64,000 bases of DNA from Heterodera schachtii (lineage: Eukaryota > Nematoda > Chromadorea > Rhabditida > Heteroderidae). Made by a program: the position numbers and the translations under genes. The notes under the pieces are model-generated. The model saw only the letters and a list, made by a program, of their open reading frames with translations, made no database searches and was not told where the DNA came from. This document shows positions 1 through 13,799 of this stretch, one piece after another (position 1 is the first letter of the stretch; every line of letters starts with the position of its first letter). The DNA lies in NCBI GenBank assembly GCA_023374025.1, contig SIJG01000126.1:85804-149803 (forward strand), in the 5' to 3' direction.

Positions 1-111
1 CTCATTCCGCAAAAAATAAAATCACTTTTCTTAAGAACCCATGTGTGCTCTATCCACCCACCAAATTTCATTCGGAAATCCCACGGACACCTAAGGACCT
101 TCCTTTGTGAG
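1..111 (+). repeat. Foldback-family arm fragment
   Basis: This end of the window matches the outer right arm of the foldback element at 25996-26866 and the solo copy at 27398-27541. They share the words cttttcttaagaaccca, gctctatccac, ccaccaaatttcatt and ggaccttcctttgtga. The copy is cut by the window edge, so only the distal part is visible. It has no coding capacity. Confidence 0.8.
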
Positions 112-175
112 CGGCGCAAGTGTCGCGGCGCAAATGGTGCGGCGCAAATGTCCGCGGCGCAAAAGTCGGCTAACC
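112..175. repeat. Short tandem array of gcggcgcaaat
   Basis: Five or so copies of a gcggcgcaa(a/g)t(g) word follow one another. The same word in the opposite orientation (atttgcgccgc) forms the array at 38312-38413. The GC-rich word stands out against flanking AT-rich DNA. It probably represents the terminal part of a MITE family built from its own internal word. Confidence 0.6.
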
Positions 176-546
176 CTTTCATACATGAACATTTATTAGA
201 ATTTATTCTTTGAATTGCTAATTCTTTTAATTTATAAAAATAATATGAATTTATAGATTACTTTGATAGAAAAATAAGGTTAGATGATTGCCTTTTGGTT
301 AAGTTTTAATAGTCTTGATTATTTTCATTGAATTAATTCTCTATTATGTTATTTAATTTACTGAATAATTAGAAAATAAAATAGTTTTTTTTAAAAGAGG
401 TCAAAGTATTACTTTTCTTTATTAATGAAATCATATATTATTTAAAGTATTTCTATTTTTCCTAACATCATGAAATGTAAATAATGAAAAAGTTTCGTGC
501 CTTGGTAATTCTTATTTTTATAAAATCTCTTCTCTTTTTATTTATT

Positions 547-752
547 AAGGCTGGGAATTTAATTCACTAAATTTTCAAAAATCGACTAAAAAAGCCATAA
601 AAAATCGCCAAAAAGTCACAAAAAATTTCATAAAAAAACAAAAAAGTCACGAAAATTCGAACAATATGCTAAAAATAGCCAAAAGTTACAAAAAACAAAA
701 ACAAAAAAGCACATAAAAATGCAAAAAAGTCATGAAAAATGAGGCAAAGTTA
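547..752. mobile_element. Decayed hAT-like MITE end
   Basis: A degenerate terminus (aaggctgggaattt, compare cagggctggga elsewhere) is followed by repeated words such as aaaatcgccaaaaagtcac and gtcacgaaaa. This is the same architecture of terminus plus self-repeating subterminal words seen in better preserved elements at 16990 and 49903. No second terminus or target duplication was found. Confidence 0.35.
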
Positions 753-3700
753 AAAAAAATCCTATTTAATAATTTAAAGAATAACATTTTGATCGTATTT
801 TTAGGCACTTAATTTTATAAATAGGTACCTAAAATAAGCATAAAAAAGAGATTCTTCCAAAAATTAAGAAAAAATTCATTCATGTTTTATTGACTTTTTA
901 TCCACGGAAATTTTATTTGTATTTTTCGGATTTTCTTCACTAAAATTGGTCGGCAATTTACATTCATTATTCATATGAATTTCCTTAAAATGATTTAGTT
1001 TTAAATATATTTTCATTATTATTTGATCATAATCTTTGATTGTAATTAATATTAATTGTCAGTTTTTATTATTCAAAATAAAGAAATCTTATATAACATA
1101 CGTGTTTTTATTTTTGATCAATTTGTACTCTTGACCATAATTTTTATATATTACGATAATATTAATTAATTAATTTTTATATTTTAGTTTTGTTCATCCT
1201 TCACAAGTTTTTTAATTATATTGCATTAAAAAATATGCAACATTTTTTTAATTCTTTTATTTTATTATAATATTTTGAATTATGAAAAAACCCATGTTTT
1301 CGCTGATTTATTTATCTCTATTTAATAACACCTTTTAAAATGATTATTTAATAAAATGGTCATCGTTATTAAATTAAAACAACACACAAGATTTCAAATG
1401 TATTATTCTTGGAGGAAATAGCTTTAATAAGAAAGTGTTATCAATATACTAAAGCATCAAAAGAATTTTATTTTTAATTATTAATTTATATTTTTTGGCA
1501 TTTTATTAACATTTATTTTGAAGCAAAGCTTTACATTTTTTATTAAATCTTAAAAAGCTTCTATTTATATAATGAATAATATTAGAATATCTTGAAAATG
1601 ATCCTCTTCACTGTTCACTGATCAACTTTTCGTAAGAATTTGAAAATATTTTTTTGGTTTTTATTCAATAGTTACCTAATTATTAAATGAATATTTAATT
1701 TAATTTTTGTATTACCATTGTTAGTTTTAATTAATGAATTTTAAAATTATTTATCACTTGTAATTTTAATACGTCACGTAAAAAGATGAGGGAATTTTGA
1801 TATCGAGAAATGAATTTGTTTATTTTTGTTTGGTTTTGTAAAATCTTCTAATTTTTCCAGAAATTTAATATATTTGATTATCATCAACCATATATTTAAA
1901 TATTCTTTTTATGTATATTTATATTACATTAATATAATTTATAAATTAAATATTTAAATGAGATGATAACAATCTTAATTAAATTTATACTGCACTAATG
2001 AATGTATATTATGTTGACCCTAAATCTAAAACTTTTCAGTAAAATAATAATGAATAACAAGAATGTTTATGGTCTTCTTAAAGAAATTAAAAGTATAATA
2101 TTCAAAATAAGTTTTGTTAGCTGAATATTTAAAAAGATAACAAAACATAATTATTAAATTACGTGTTGTTGTTTTTTTCCCCACAAAAATAGGGATAATT
2201 AACGTGTATTGTTTCATCGACTCAACTTTCCCATTTTTCCTTACCATTCACAATTTAACCAATTTGCATATTTAAGCCTTTCTTTAATTCACATTCCCTA
2301 AATTTTCATAATTAGATAAATAATGGGCCACGGATATATGATAATTGTAAATAAATACTAAAATTTTATTTCTTAATGCTTTGAATTTAATTCAATTACA
2401 TGATTTTATTATGCGTTAGATGTTTATTTATGCAGATGCATTTTTATTCTTGCAACAATTGGGTTTAAATTTAGAACTCTATTGGTCTTTGAGCCCTTTC
2501 TCATTTTTTCAAAACAATGTTCATTTTTGCGATAAACGATATTTTTTAAATATATATTATATTATTGTTATAAATTTTAAATTTTATACAATGTGACTTG
2601 CATTTGCATATTCAAATTTAATTTTTGTTATTGCAATTGATCGGTTTTTAAAAATTTGTTATGTTAAATATGTTATAACTAGTAGCTGCTTTATCACTTT
2701 AACTGCTTTTGTGTATTTTTTTACAGGAAATATTTATTTGACGATTATTATAAATTGGATTCATTCTTGTTTTCAACATCATGTGCTCTCTTTGCATTTC
2801 ATGAATATTTCGTTTAAGCAAGAGTTGAATATTATGTAATTTAGTAAAACAAATATTTTGAAATTATAATGAAATAATTTAATTCTTTTACAATTATTTT
2901 TTAAATATGTTTTAGTAATTTAAAATTTTTAATAAAAATATTTTTTTAAGATAAAGTGCAGTCTTTGATTCAAATAAAATAAATTAATTTTAAATTGAGT
3001 AAATTGTTATAGATAATTATGGTTAGAATATTTTATTCTATGTTACTGTAATTACTGCATTTTTTAGTGTAAAATCAAAATGTTTGACTTTATATTTATA
3101 TGAGTTCAAGTTTAATTTTTTAACATATCACCATTTAATACAAATACTTTCACTTGACAATTATGCGTGTAGCAGCCGGTTGTAGTTTAAGTTCGTTTAT
3201 CATAGTCCAGAATAATTATCCAATTTTATATTGCATTAGTTTCTTTTTTTTTATTAAACATGATATAAATTTCAATATTATTCATTTGCTCCATTTTATT
3301 GTATGAAATTAATTTAACTAATAATTAATATAATTCTAATTTGTTATTTCCAAAGTTTATTTCTATATTACTTTATACTCTTAACCACTCTGATACATCC
3401 AAATCTCTGCTATAAAATTTTTTATTCGAATATTAAGTAATAAATAAACGATATTCTAATTTAATACATTTATTTTTGCAAATTTTTTAAATTTATTTAT
3501 ATAAATTTATAGGGTTTTCATTTATTTAAAAATTCCCTTATGGATAATATTTTAAATTTAAATGATGATTAGTTTAAGCTCTCAATGTATTTTGTCTATT
3601 TTTTGATTTTTAAAAACTTTATTTTACTTATTTATTGTTAATTTTGTTATTTTAGCTAATTTTCATTGCATAATTATTGGTGCTTTCTTTTATTTCTCAT

Positions 3701-4795
3701 AAATTTTAAACAATTTTGTTGTATAAATGAAGTAGAAAATTTGCTTTTTATTTTTAAAATTATATATTAAATGTAATCACTTTATTTTAAAATATAATAT
3801 CTAACAAAATTTAAATAATTAATTATAGATCATTTATGTTAGGTAATTCGTATTGTTATTTGTAAATCCATTAACTATTTTATTTTATTAAAGTCCTTTT
3901 TTAATATCGCTTTAATAAATATATTTTTAAAAATTTTCATATTTATAAAATCCTAAATAAAAACAAGATTATAAAACTATATTCTTATTAATTTACCTAC
4001 GAAATGATAAATAATTTCTCCACTATAAATCCTTAATAAAAAATTTTTAAAATGTTGTCCAAAAAGTGCTTTTTTTTTGCTGCCTTTTTCCAATTTTTGT
4101 TCCTTTTGGCGGTTTGGTAATTTGTTATGCCTTTTTCACATTTTTCATACCTATTTTATAAATTTTGGTGCTTAAAAGTCCGGCTACAGCTTTCCAATTG
4201 GAAAAGCTTAATAAGTAATTTTAATGTTGGTTTTTGCACTAAGAAATTTTCTTTATTTTTTCAATTTTTTTTTAATATTATTTATTGTTTGAACAAGATG
4301 AGGTACTATCAATTATTTTATTAAGAAATAATAAAACTATAAAGATTGAAAAAATTTTCCGAATTTAAATGTTTTATGAATTTGAAAAATTGTTAGAAAC
4401 AAAGGTTTCACACTACCCAGCCTCCATATTATTTTTTTAAATCTGTATTTTTTTTAAAAAGATACAAATGTTCACTGGTTTAGTTAAATGCATTTCAAAT
4501 GATTCCGAAGTAAAGCTCACAAAATTCAGGCAAGAATATTTTTGTAAATAGAAATTAATTATAAATTTTAGAAATAACATAAAGAACCGCTGTGTTTAAA
4601 CCAAAGTTTTTATTTTAAAAAATTGTAATTTAGTTAGCCAATAAATTTTTGGCTAATTAACTTGCAAAATGCAATTATGTGATGCCTTATTTTTGAGTTA
4701 CATGGTTCATAATTAATTTTTGAAAATTCTTTATTTTTGGTTCACTACATTAATTATATGATTTTTTAAATCAAATGTAAAATACACAAAACATT

Positions 4796-4950
4796 CATTG
4801 AGATATTTTATTATTACTTTATAATTTTAATTCATTTATTTTGTTCTTTGTTTCATAATAATTATTAAAAAATAAAAATAAACGCTCAAGCATTTCTTCT
4901 AAATTGGCTTATGTGTATTTAAATGTAAAAATTTATTCTATTTTATTTAT
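4796..4950 (+). repeat. 155-bp direct repeat, copy 1
   Basis: Nearly identical to 5275-5429, about 480 bp downstream in the same orientation. I noted one substitution (ttttaattc against ttttacttc). Such identity in decaying AT-rich DNA implies a recent local duplication. No LTR-type terminal TG/CA or internal coding was recognised. Confidence 0.85.
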
Positions 4951-5274
4951 TTTGATTCCGCTGGAAATGCTGATTAATCATTGATTGTTTCTAATCTATT
5001 TTCGTTATTTTATAAACTTTGTTTTTGTTAAACTATTTATAAAGATTTTAATTTATTTTTTCACTAATAATTTTTATCAATCGAATATTAAAACACTGTG
5101 TTTTCACATTCACAATGAAAAGCAAGCGAAATTAATTTATAGAAAATTTAATATAAAAATGCATTAATAAATTCAAAATTCAAAAAAATATACTGATTTA
5201 TTGAGGTATTTCTGATGAATTATTTAACATATACTTGGGAAATATGTTTACACCTAATTAAATTTTGTGCAAAT

Positions 5275-5429
5275 CATTGAGATATTTTATTATTACTTTA
5301 TAATTTTACTTCATTTATTTTGTTCTTTGTTTCATAATAATTATTAAAAAATAAAAATAAACGCTCAAGCATTTCTTCTAAATTGGCTTATGTGTATTTA
5401 AATGTAAAAATTTATTCTATTTTATTTAT
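5275..5429 (+). repeat. 155-bp direct repeat, copy 2
   Basis: Second copy of the segment at 4796-4950. The repeated unit begins cattgagatattttatt and ends tctattttatttat, after which the two flanks diverge sharply. Confidence 0.85.
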
Positions 5430-7699
5430 AAAATTTTTATTTTAATAAGTTTAAATTGACATAATTATTAAATAATGATTTTGTAATTATGATATTTCTT
5501 GTTGATATATTTGGTTAATTTAACAAAACCCAATCCTTTAGAATTATATAATTTTATTTATTAATAAGTTACTACAATTTAATAAACAACACTTAAATTT
5601 TAATTTGTTAAAAATAAATGAGGTAATAATTAAAAGTTTATTGATTTGGACCAAAATATAAACAATTTTTCATCAATATTTTTATATTTGTGGTTTTTAA
5701 AAAAACGCCCTTTTTATGTTTTTTTTGAATTAACAACTCCACCCCATTTAAAGAACTTAATTTCTGCCTTTCTTGACAACTATTCTGCCTTTTTGTTGAA
5801 GCGTAAAGCTCGTGTAGATCAATTCCGTAAGAATTTAACCAATTTAATTGATTTTTAATTCTTTTACATTAATCATTTTCGAATAAATAAATAAATTTTA
5901 CAACATGTTATTTTTTTAGAATTTGTTTATGAAATTATCAACAAAAACACTCTAATAAAATAATTGTATGCTTAATAATTTTTCATGCAATTTTTAGTAA
6001 TTAAATTCACTTTATTTAATGGGCCTGCTAAATCGTAATTTATTTATTTTCTGAAGATAAATATATGTTTAATTACTTTAGTTTGAAGCTTGCATTTTTA
6101 GTTTGTTTTTTTATATTTATTTTTTATTTTTAATTGTCAATTTTGTCTCTATCGTTTTTTTTTCAAAATTTAATTTGCAAAAAATTTTATGTAACGGGGC
6201 ATTTAGTTAGAAAGTTATTTCATTTAATTTTAGTTATTTATATAAAATATAAGATAATTGTATATGTAGGCTGTTCTTAAAATATCCAATTTATACGTAT
6301 TTTCCGGGCGCCTTTTTCACTAGTCATAACTAAAAAATTACTTATTTTGCAATTAATTCATCTAATTTCAATCCTAATTATTCTCAAAGTGCTTACAAGA
6401 TATTTTTTATGTTTTATAATTCTTTAAGTTTAAAAATTTTTTTATTTGATTTATTATTATTAAGCATGTTTTTATAAAAGTGATACATTTTTGTTTCGTT
6501 AATTCAAAAAACGATCGTATATAATCAAATCATGACCAGAGCTGATGCTAACGAAATTTTTCATTTGGCTATTTTTAATAACTATGACTGATATTAAAGT
6601 ATTTGTGATTTTTTGTTTTTGTTTTCATTAATGGACTTTATTTACAATATATACTAAGATTCCGGTAAATGTTTTTAAACAATTCAATTTATAACTGATG
6701 AATTTAAGTAATTAAGATCATAATTTTATTAAAAATTTATTGGCTTTTTTATTCACTTGTTCTATTTTTTTTAGACATTGCATTTAATTATTCATTTTAA
6801 TTTTAATTTTTGCTATCACCTTGCTTTTGAAACGAGCTTCAAGTTCGTTTTATTCACCTTTTAATTAGATAAAGTTTTTAAGTTTTGATCAAAATAAATA
6901 AATGTTTTTGATACAAATTACTGGATAAATATATAAAATAAATTAATTACTCATATTTTTCAACCTTTGTAATTTAATTTTTATTGCAAAAGTGTCGAGT
7001 TTGTCACATAGATTCGATATGGGCTAAAAATGGCAAAATTATATCTTCTTTGTTTAAAATTATTTTGAATGATTATGAATTGAATTTAAATCTGAAAAAT
7101 AAGGATATTGTGGAAAATTTAGGTGCTTATCATTTTAATATACTACTATTTAATAAATTTACTTTAAATATTAATTTCATTAAATGATCCATCATTTACT
7201 TAATTAATTTTTAACAAAATAGCATGGTTTTTATGAAACTCTTATAAATATCCTGTTTAACTTCTCTCTTTTGTTTAGTGTATTAGTAACAAATGTTTTA
7301 TGAATATTTTCGAATTAATATATTTACAAAAACCTACAACTACTTAAAATCCGGGTTCGCTAAAGGGCATATAAAAGTGAAGCACCGCCATTAAAAAATT
7401 TGAAGAGAAATTTTTAAGCTTTTATTCTGAAGAATTCTTTTATTTTGTGAATTCATTAAATATGTTTTTACATATATTTACTGTCATACCTAAAACCTTT
7501 TGGCTCAAAATTGCAAAAATCATCAGTTTTGGATAAAATAATAATTTTATTTTACGTGAACATTTGATTTTGTTGATTTTTAAATAGGATTAATGAAAAA
7601 AATTTCGGTGCGTTATTTTTCTCGAAACTTCTGCAAATTAGAAATAATTCTTTTTTTAAATGTATCCTAATTTTTACTTATATCGTGGGGATATAATTT

Positions 7700-10600
7700 T
7701 TAGTAATGTGCGAGAGTCTCGACTCTTGACTAAAGAATTCTGTCTATCCTAATTATGAACAAACATCGACACGACGATTGCTAATACCACATATAAATAG
7801 TAATTCTTTTCTGTTGAAATCAAAAATTGAGAAAAATAATTTATATACATTTAATCAAAGAAAAATTACGACAATTAAAAAAAAATCATTCAAATAAATG
7901 TAAACAAACAAAAAATGAAATTTCATAACAATGTTTTTAATGAATATCTAAATAATAATAATTATGTGACAATAAATTATGTATTTTAATTAATTATTAA
8001 TTTATAGTTTAACTTTATTTATTGCCAACTTAATCATCCATCATATTTTTGTTTAACAAATGTTCCTAAAATTGTATTTGAATTGGAAAAATAATTATTT
8101 TTACAAGAAGCGTGAAATAAATATACTAATAAAAAATGCCTATATTTAGAATGATAAAAAACAATAATTTTTAAAATGAATAATTTTAACTTTTCGCTTC
8201 CTCAGGTGCTGGGATAAATAAGTGCAAAAATGATTCATGTATAAAGGAAAAGTTTTAAAGAAAATAACAAGAAAAACCAAAATCTTTTCTACATAAGCGA
8301 ATTCATCAAAAAAAATAATGATGTGCAATTCATAAAATCATCTAATTTACCCAAATAAATAAAAAATATATTATTCAAGGTTATTTAATAAATTAATTCT
8401 TTACTATTTAAAATGTAAACTTAAATTTAAAATAATAACTATGAACAAATATGAGGTCCAAATAATATTGAATTAATTATCTCATTTGCTGAAGACTAAT
8501 AAATGTAAATATTACAATATTCATTAAATCCCACAAAAACCTTTGGTGATAAAAGTTAACAAATTTATGCACTTCATCAGTAAATGATAAATAATTTCTT
8601 CAGAGAATTTTTGTGCCAATTTAAATTAAAAACGGGCGCAAATGTTACTTCGTTAAGTGGCTAGGGTATTGAAACAAGGAATTTTAATGTCAAACATCAT
8701 CTTTCAAATAAATATAAATATGTACAAAATTAAAAAAAATATTTAATATAATTGATCGTAAAATTCTTTTGCTTCTAGTCCGGCAACATTATAAAATATG
8801 AAGACTACAAAAGTAAGAAAATTTATAATGAAGAGATAAAAATAAAAAGTAAAAATTGATGAGAAAAATTTTTGTAAATTCATATAATTTAAGTTAATTT
8901 TGAATTTGTTAAATAATTAAGACAATATGAAATGAAATAAAGAAAAAAAAATAGAAAAATGCATGTATTAAATAAAATGAAGAAAATTAATTAAGGGAAA
9001 AAATCAGAGAAGTTAGTATAACTCAATATATATTTTTAGATAATTTAAACTAAGAAGCACATATACTAAAAAAGATTTTTTAAGTATTTAATAACAATTA
9101 GTACTCCTTTATTTTTTAGAAAATTGTACAAATAAAATTAATTAAAAACTTTGAATAACTAGTTAAACTTTCTATACATATAATGTTTTTAAGCTTTAAA
9201 AAACTATTGGATATGAACACTATCAACCACGTTAATACAATATCAAAAAGAGTTGCGTTGTTATAGATCTTAGCTTAAATAACCCATATCAACATGGAAA
9301 AAAATCAAAATAATTTTCTGTAATAACCTATAAAAATTAAATAACGCATATCTAGGACATAATGAATGGACATAGTAGTTGAAAAAATACAATCGTTATA
9401 AGTTAAGCATATAATTAAAATTCTATTGTTTTAAATTTATAAAGATGAAATGTGTGATGAATAAAATTATCATAAAAACTTAAATAGTCTAAGAAAATAA
9501 CATCTATAATTACAAGATAAAAATGTTTTTAAATAGCTTCATGCTGATGAACAATCACTCATCATTATGGCTTCCTTTTTTAGGCAAATGCCTAAAATTT
9601 TTGCGCACTTAATACGCATAGATAAGCACGAAAAAAACATTTTCCGCTTGGTTTAGGGTGTCTACGATGACTTTTATAATGCCTATTTTTGCCTATTTTG
9701 GACTTTTTGTGCTTAATGCCAATTTGCCTATTTTTGTGCCTATTTTGCCATTTTTGGCGCCTTTTTCAGGACTTTCGGAAAAAATCTTAACAAAAATGCA
9801 ACAAACATGAAACTTACACCCCTAAGAATCGACCCGAAAAAATTTCAGAAAATCCATCCCTAAGAATTGAAAAAATCTTCACAAAAATTAATCCCCAAAA
9901 TTCAATTATTTTTTCTTAATAAAATTTTTGGTTTAAAAAATGTCCTTATTCGAAAAAACTTTAAAACAATTGAAATATAAGCAAAATTAAGTTTTTTGAT
10001 TAAGTTTTACGTGATTGCTACCTAAAAAGCGTTAAGAAATTTTTTTTTTTTTGCCTATTTTTGTGCCTATTCGGGGATTTTTGTGCCTATTTAATGCCTA
10101 TTTTGCGATTTTTTTATGCCTTTTTAGGTGCCTATTTCGCGATTTTTATTTATATCATCTACAATATAAACAAATATTTATATATATATATAATATAAAT
10201 CTATAAATATAAAAATAATACTCAAAATTTTTTATAAATTTTTTGCGGAATGTATTAGAAATATAACTAATTATACAACAAGAGAATGATTTAAAAACAT
10301 ATTAAGTGGTATTTAAAAATAATAATTTTAATGGAATACTCGATAATTTTTTTGTCTTATTGTTTATCGTGTTATAAAATTTCATTCAATGCTTACAAAA
10401 AATTTTATAACAAAAAATAATCAAAGAGAAAACATTAAGCAATAATTTTTCAATAATAATTTAAATAAATAATTAATTAGAAAAATTATTAATTTCATGA
10501 AAACTTAAAATAACTAAAATATTTATTACTTTCATTAAATTAACATTTCCTTATCCCTTTCTATCATGAACATCTAATTAAATGCTGATCTATTCAATTT

Positions 10601-12790
10601 TGTTTATAGCTATTAAATATTGTTTTGTTTGTGATTTTTGTCTTACTACTAGCATAATTTCTGCTAATTAAATTTCTTAAATGGTTAATTTAATAATTTG
10701 GTTTCTATTCACTTTTATTCAAACACGGTAATATCTGTTTTATGTATCTAAATCATACGTTTATTAAAATTAATAAATACTGCTAACTGAAAAAATAAAA
10801 GATTTGTTAGTTAAACTCATTAAACAATATATAAAGAACTTAATTATATAAATATTAGCTGTTAGATAAATAATAAATTATTAATACCATCCACTATTTA
10901 AAAAATTCATTTTCTCAATAAATCATTATTGGAAATATATAATTAAGAAAATTCAAATAGAAAAACATTGAGAACCAATTTAACCAATTAAAATTTGCCA
11001 TAAAATAATAACCTTTCTAATTACCGGATACTTTTTTTAATATTTTTTGTAGAATTTAAAAAATTCTTCATTTTACTTAGTTAGATTCAGAATGTTGCAA
11101 AATTTACTTAATTATAACGTAAAATTATTAAAGGCAATTAATTCACCTGAACAAAGAAAAAGGCAGTTTTTTATTAATTATTTCATACTTAAAAAAAGTT
11201 AATATTCGAAATAAAAAACAATCATCATATTGTTGCATTTATTTGATGTAAATAATAATTAATTTCATTGCAACCAATAAAAAGGAATAACGCAAATAGA
11301 AACCATTAAAATATTAACATATTCTTAGTACTAATCAAATTAATGAAGTGAATTTAGAAAACTTTTTGACAGATAAAATAAATAGTGTAGATATAAAGTA
11401 AACATAATAATTAAAATAAATTCACTACAATGCTAAAAATGCAAAATATCTTTAGAGTTAAAAAATAACATATAATAATTGTATACAAACTCCAACATTT
11501 TTTGTCCGGTGGAGGAAATTTGTCTTGATAAGAAATACAGAAATATTAAAAAAAGCTAAAACACAAGAAGCAAAACAAAATACATTAAAATATTAATTAT
11601 TAATATAATGAAAGCGGCAATAAAATAAACCTTACAGTTAAAAGTATCACGGCTGAGACCCAAAAATCAAAAAATATAAAACTTAATGTTTTTACAAACA
11701 AATAAAAACAATAAAAAAATTGAAATCCTTAATAAATAATTTATTGACATTTTAATACATAATTCTTCTTTTAAATAATTTTATCAATTTATTTATTTGT
11801 ATCAGTGTTTGAAAAAAAGATATTTGGCATTAAATTTGTCGGATTTGGCTGAAACCTGAATATAACAAATGACTTAAAGCGATTGCAAAGGAATTGTGTG
11901 GTGATCTTGGGTTATATATAATAAAGTGCGACTCAAATAACTAGAAAGTTGATATAATAAAGAAGGTTATGAATTAAAAATTCTTTTAAAACAAATAAAT
12001 GCATTACAAAATTTCAAAAATGTTTTATCTTATTAAAAAAGAAAATATTAAAACAAAAAACGTACCTCAATGCAATAGCGTTCAACAACAGCAACAACGA
12101 TGCCGAATTAAATCCAACATATCGCCCTTAAGTCAAGAGTAATTAAAACTGAAGCCAATTCATTAAAAATAATACCATTAAATTCATTCGGTGGAATTAA
12201 GATGCGCCTCATAAAATAAAGATAAATATTAATTTTAGAAAATGTTTCTTTTAAATAATTAAAATTATAATAAATATAAAATTTTTAAATAAATTATTAA
12301 AGGCTATAAATTTAAATTAGGTCTTCTAAAAGACTTTGATTTTCTAAAACGACTTTGACTTTTGTGTTAAGTTCAATGATATGTGCAAGACGCTTAATGG
12401 ATTTATTCGCAAATAAAAATATTAAACTTTATTTAATAAATTCAAATTTGACGTTAAAAATGCATATAAAAAGTAATAAGAATATTTGACAAGATATTAC
12501 ATATGGAAAGGAATTAAAGGATAAATACAATAAAAATTTGTTGAATAAACAGCCTTTAAAATTATGTTACTGAATTACAAAAAAAATATTGCAAATAATA
12601 ATTTAGCAAAATATGGATTATATACATATTTTATGCTTATTTTACATTAATAGTAGATGTATTTAGAATAAAAATAGTATGAAATTAAAATTTTACAATG
12701 ATTAATTTAAAAAATAATTCTTTTTTATATATTTTATAATTAAAAAGATATAGCAACTTAATTCAAAAAGCATCAAAAAGTTATTAATCT
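7700..12790. other. AT-rich, A-biased gene-free stretch
   Basis: From about 7.7 kb the given strand becomes A-rich, the reverse of the preceding 7 kb. No exon, RNA gene or promoter could be supported. It contains one MITE-like repeat block at 9655-10150 and is otherwise without recognisable structure. Confidence 0.55.
9655..10150. mobile_element. MITE with gcctattt subterminal repeats
   Basis: Blocks of the word gcctatttttg(tgcc) lie at 9690-9770 and 10045-10140 and flank a core. The core (about 9880-10030) reappears in reverse orientation at 24290-24470, including the words ttttggtttaaaaa and gtccttattc. The two loci are therefore copies of one family. The outer terminus (agggctggga) survives only at the 24.17 kb copy. 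Confidence 0.6.
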
Positions 12791-12793
12791 AAC

Positions 12794-12851
12794 TTTGTTA
12801 TTATGTATTATCGGTTCTTAGAGATTGGTTATAAAACCTAAATATAATATA
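12794..12851 (+). repeat. Dispersed 58-bp repeat, copy A
   Basis: Shares tttgttattatgt, ttatcggtt, gagattggttataaaacct and aatataatat with 28713-28771 in the same orientation. Only a few substitutions separate them. The function is unknown. The second copy lies directly upstream of a MITE terminus at 28782, so it may be an insertion context carried with that element. Confidence 0.7.
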
Positions 12852-13315
12852 ATTATTATCTTATGTTCTAATAAATTGAAGTTTTGCTCCATATGAGTTT
12901 TTTTCAGAAAGCTAGTTATTTTTATTTTATTTATAATATCATTAAAATATAACAGACTTTGTGGAATAATATTTAATTTTTCCGTATAACTATTCAATTT
13001 TTTTGTTTGTATATTTGATAGCATTTGTTGTTTTTTGTAAAAAATAAAATTTCATGAACATTTAGCTCTTTGTTGAATCTAAATTTAATTTTTTTTTTAA
13101 AATACTGATAAAATCCGGCACATATAACATTTTATTCATTGTTATTTTTTGGAAATTCTTAATGATAAATGTATTTATATTTGGAGAATTCTTAATTCTT
13201 TTTCTATTCTTACTTTTATAATGATGTTAACACATTTGGCTGTTCTCATATAAAATTTCATTAAACTTTATTATTATATAAATAAAATTAAAAATAAATA
13301 AAATTATAAATTTTA

Positions 13316-13791
13316 TATTTATTTTGCCATTTTTTGTGCATATTTTTCGATTTTTTGCATGTTTTGCCATTTTTCGACAAAAATTTCCCGATTTGAATAT
13401 CACTTAAGAAAAAAGTTTGATTAGGCCTAAAATTATTTGCAAATCTGAATGGGTGCGCGAATGGGTCAACAGTGAGCTTTACTGCCGAAAATATTGAGAA
13501 ATTTTTGATTTGCAATTGCAAAATTAACCATAAAATTTATGAGGAATAAATTTTTTTTTATTGAATTTGACCCCTAATTTTCAAGTTTTTTTGTGCATAT
13601 TTGGTGCATATTTTACGATTTTTGTGCATATTTGCATGTTTTGTGTTTTTTCTGCATATTTCATGCATATTTTGCCATTTTTTGTGCATATTTTACGTTT
13701 TTGTGCATATTTGGTGCATATTTTACGACTTTATTTGCATATTTATGCGCATATTTTGGGTACTTTTCGTGCATATTTTTGGCAGCCCTGT
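13316..13791 (+). mobile_element. hAT-like MITE, gcatattt family, copy 1
   Basis: The right terminus ggcagccctg is at 13782-13791, preceded by a dense array of gtgcatattt words (13590-13780). The middle portion matches the element at 29834-30411, including degenerate coding for KSEW(V/I)R. Relative to that copy it lacks the segment between two caacag words, consistent with a deletion at microhomology. The left terminus is lost or too diverged to place. Long open frames here are only translations of the repeated word. Confidence 0.65.
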
Positions 13792-13799
13792 GTCTAGTT

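Larger units (their letters stand above)
176..7650. other. AT-rich, T-biased gene-free stretch
   Basis: No convincing gene is present. The strand shown is visibly richer in T than in A throughout, for example around 3.6 kb and 6.1 kb. Open frames of 60-73 codons occur but have low-complexity F/L/I/N/K composition expected from such DNA. The only internal structures seen are a weak MITE remnant near 0.55-0.75 kb and the duplicated 155-bp segment near 4.8 and 5.3 kb. Confidence 0.6.

Noticed and set aside
5646..5858. Frame ending LLKRKARVDQFRKNLTNLID
   Set aside because: Some protein-like content, but it is isolated, with an F/L-rich start and no supporting signals.
6984..7187. Frame with KCRVCHIDSIWAKNGK in the AT desert
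   Set aside because: The CxxC and mixed composition are suggestive, but there is no start, splice site or recognisable family, and frames of this length are common here.
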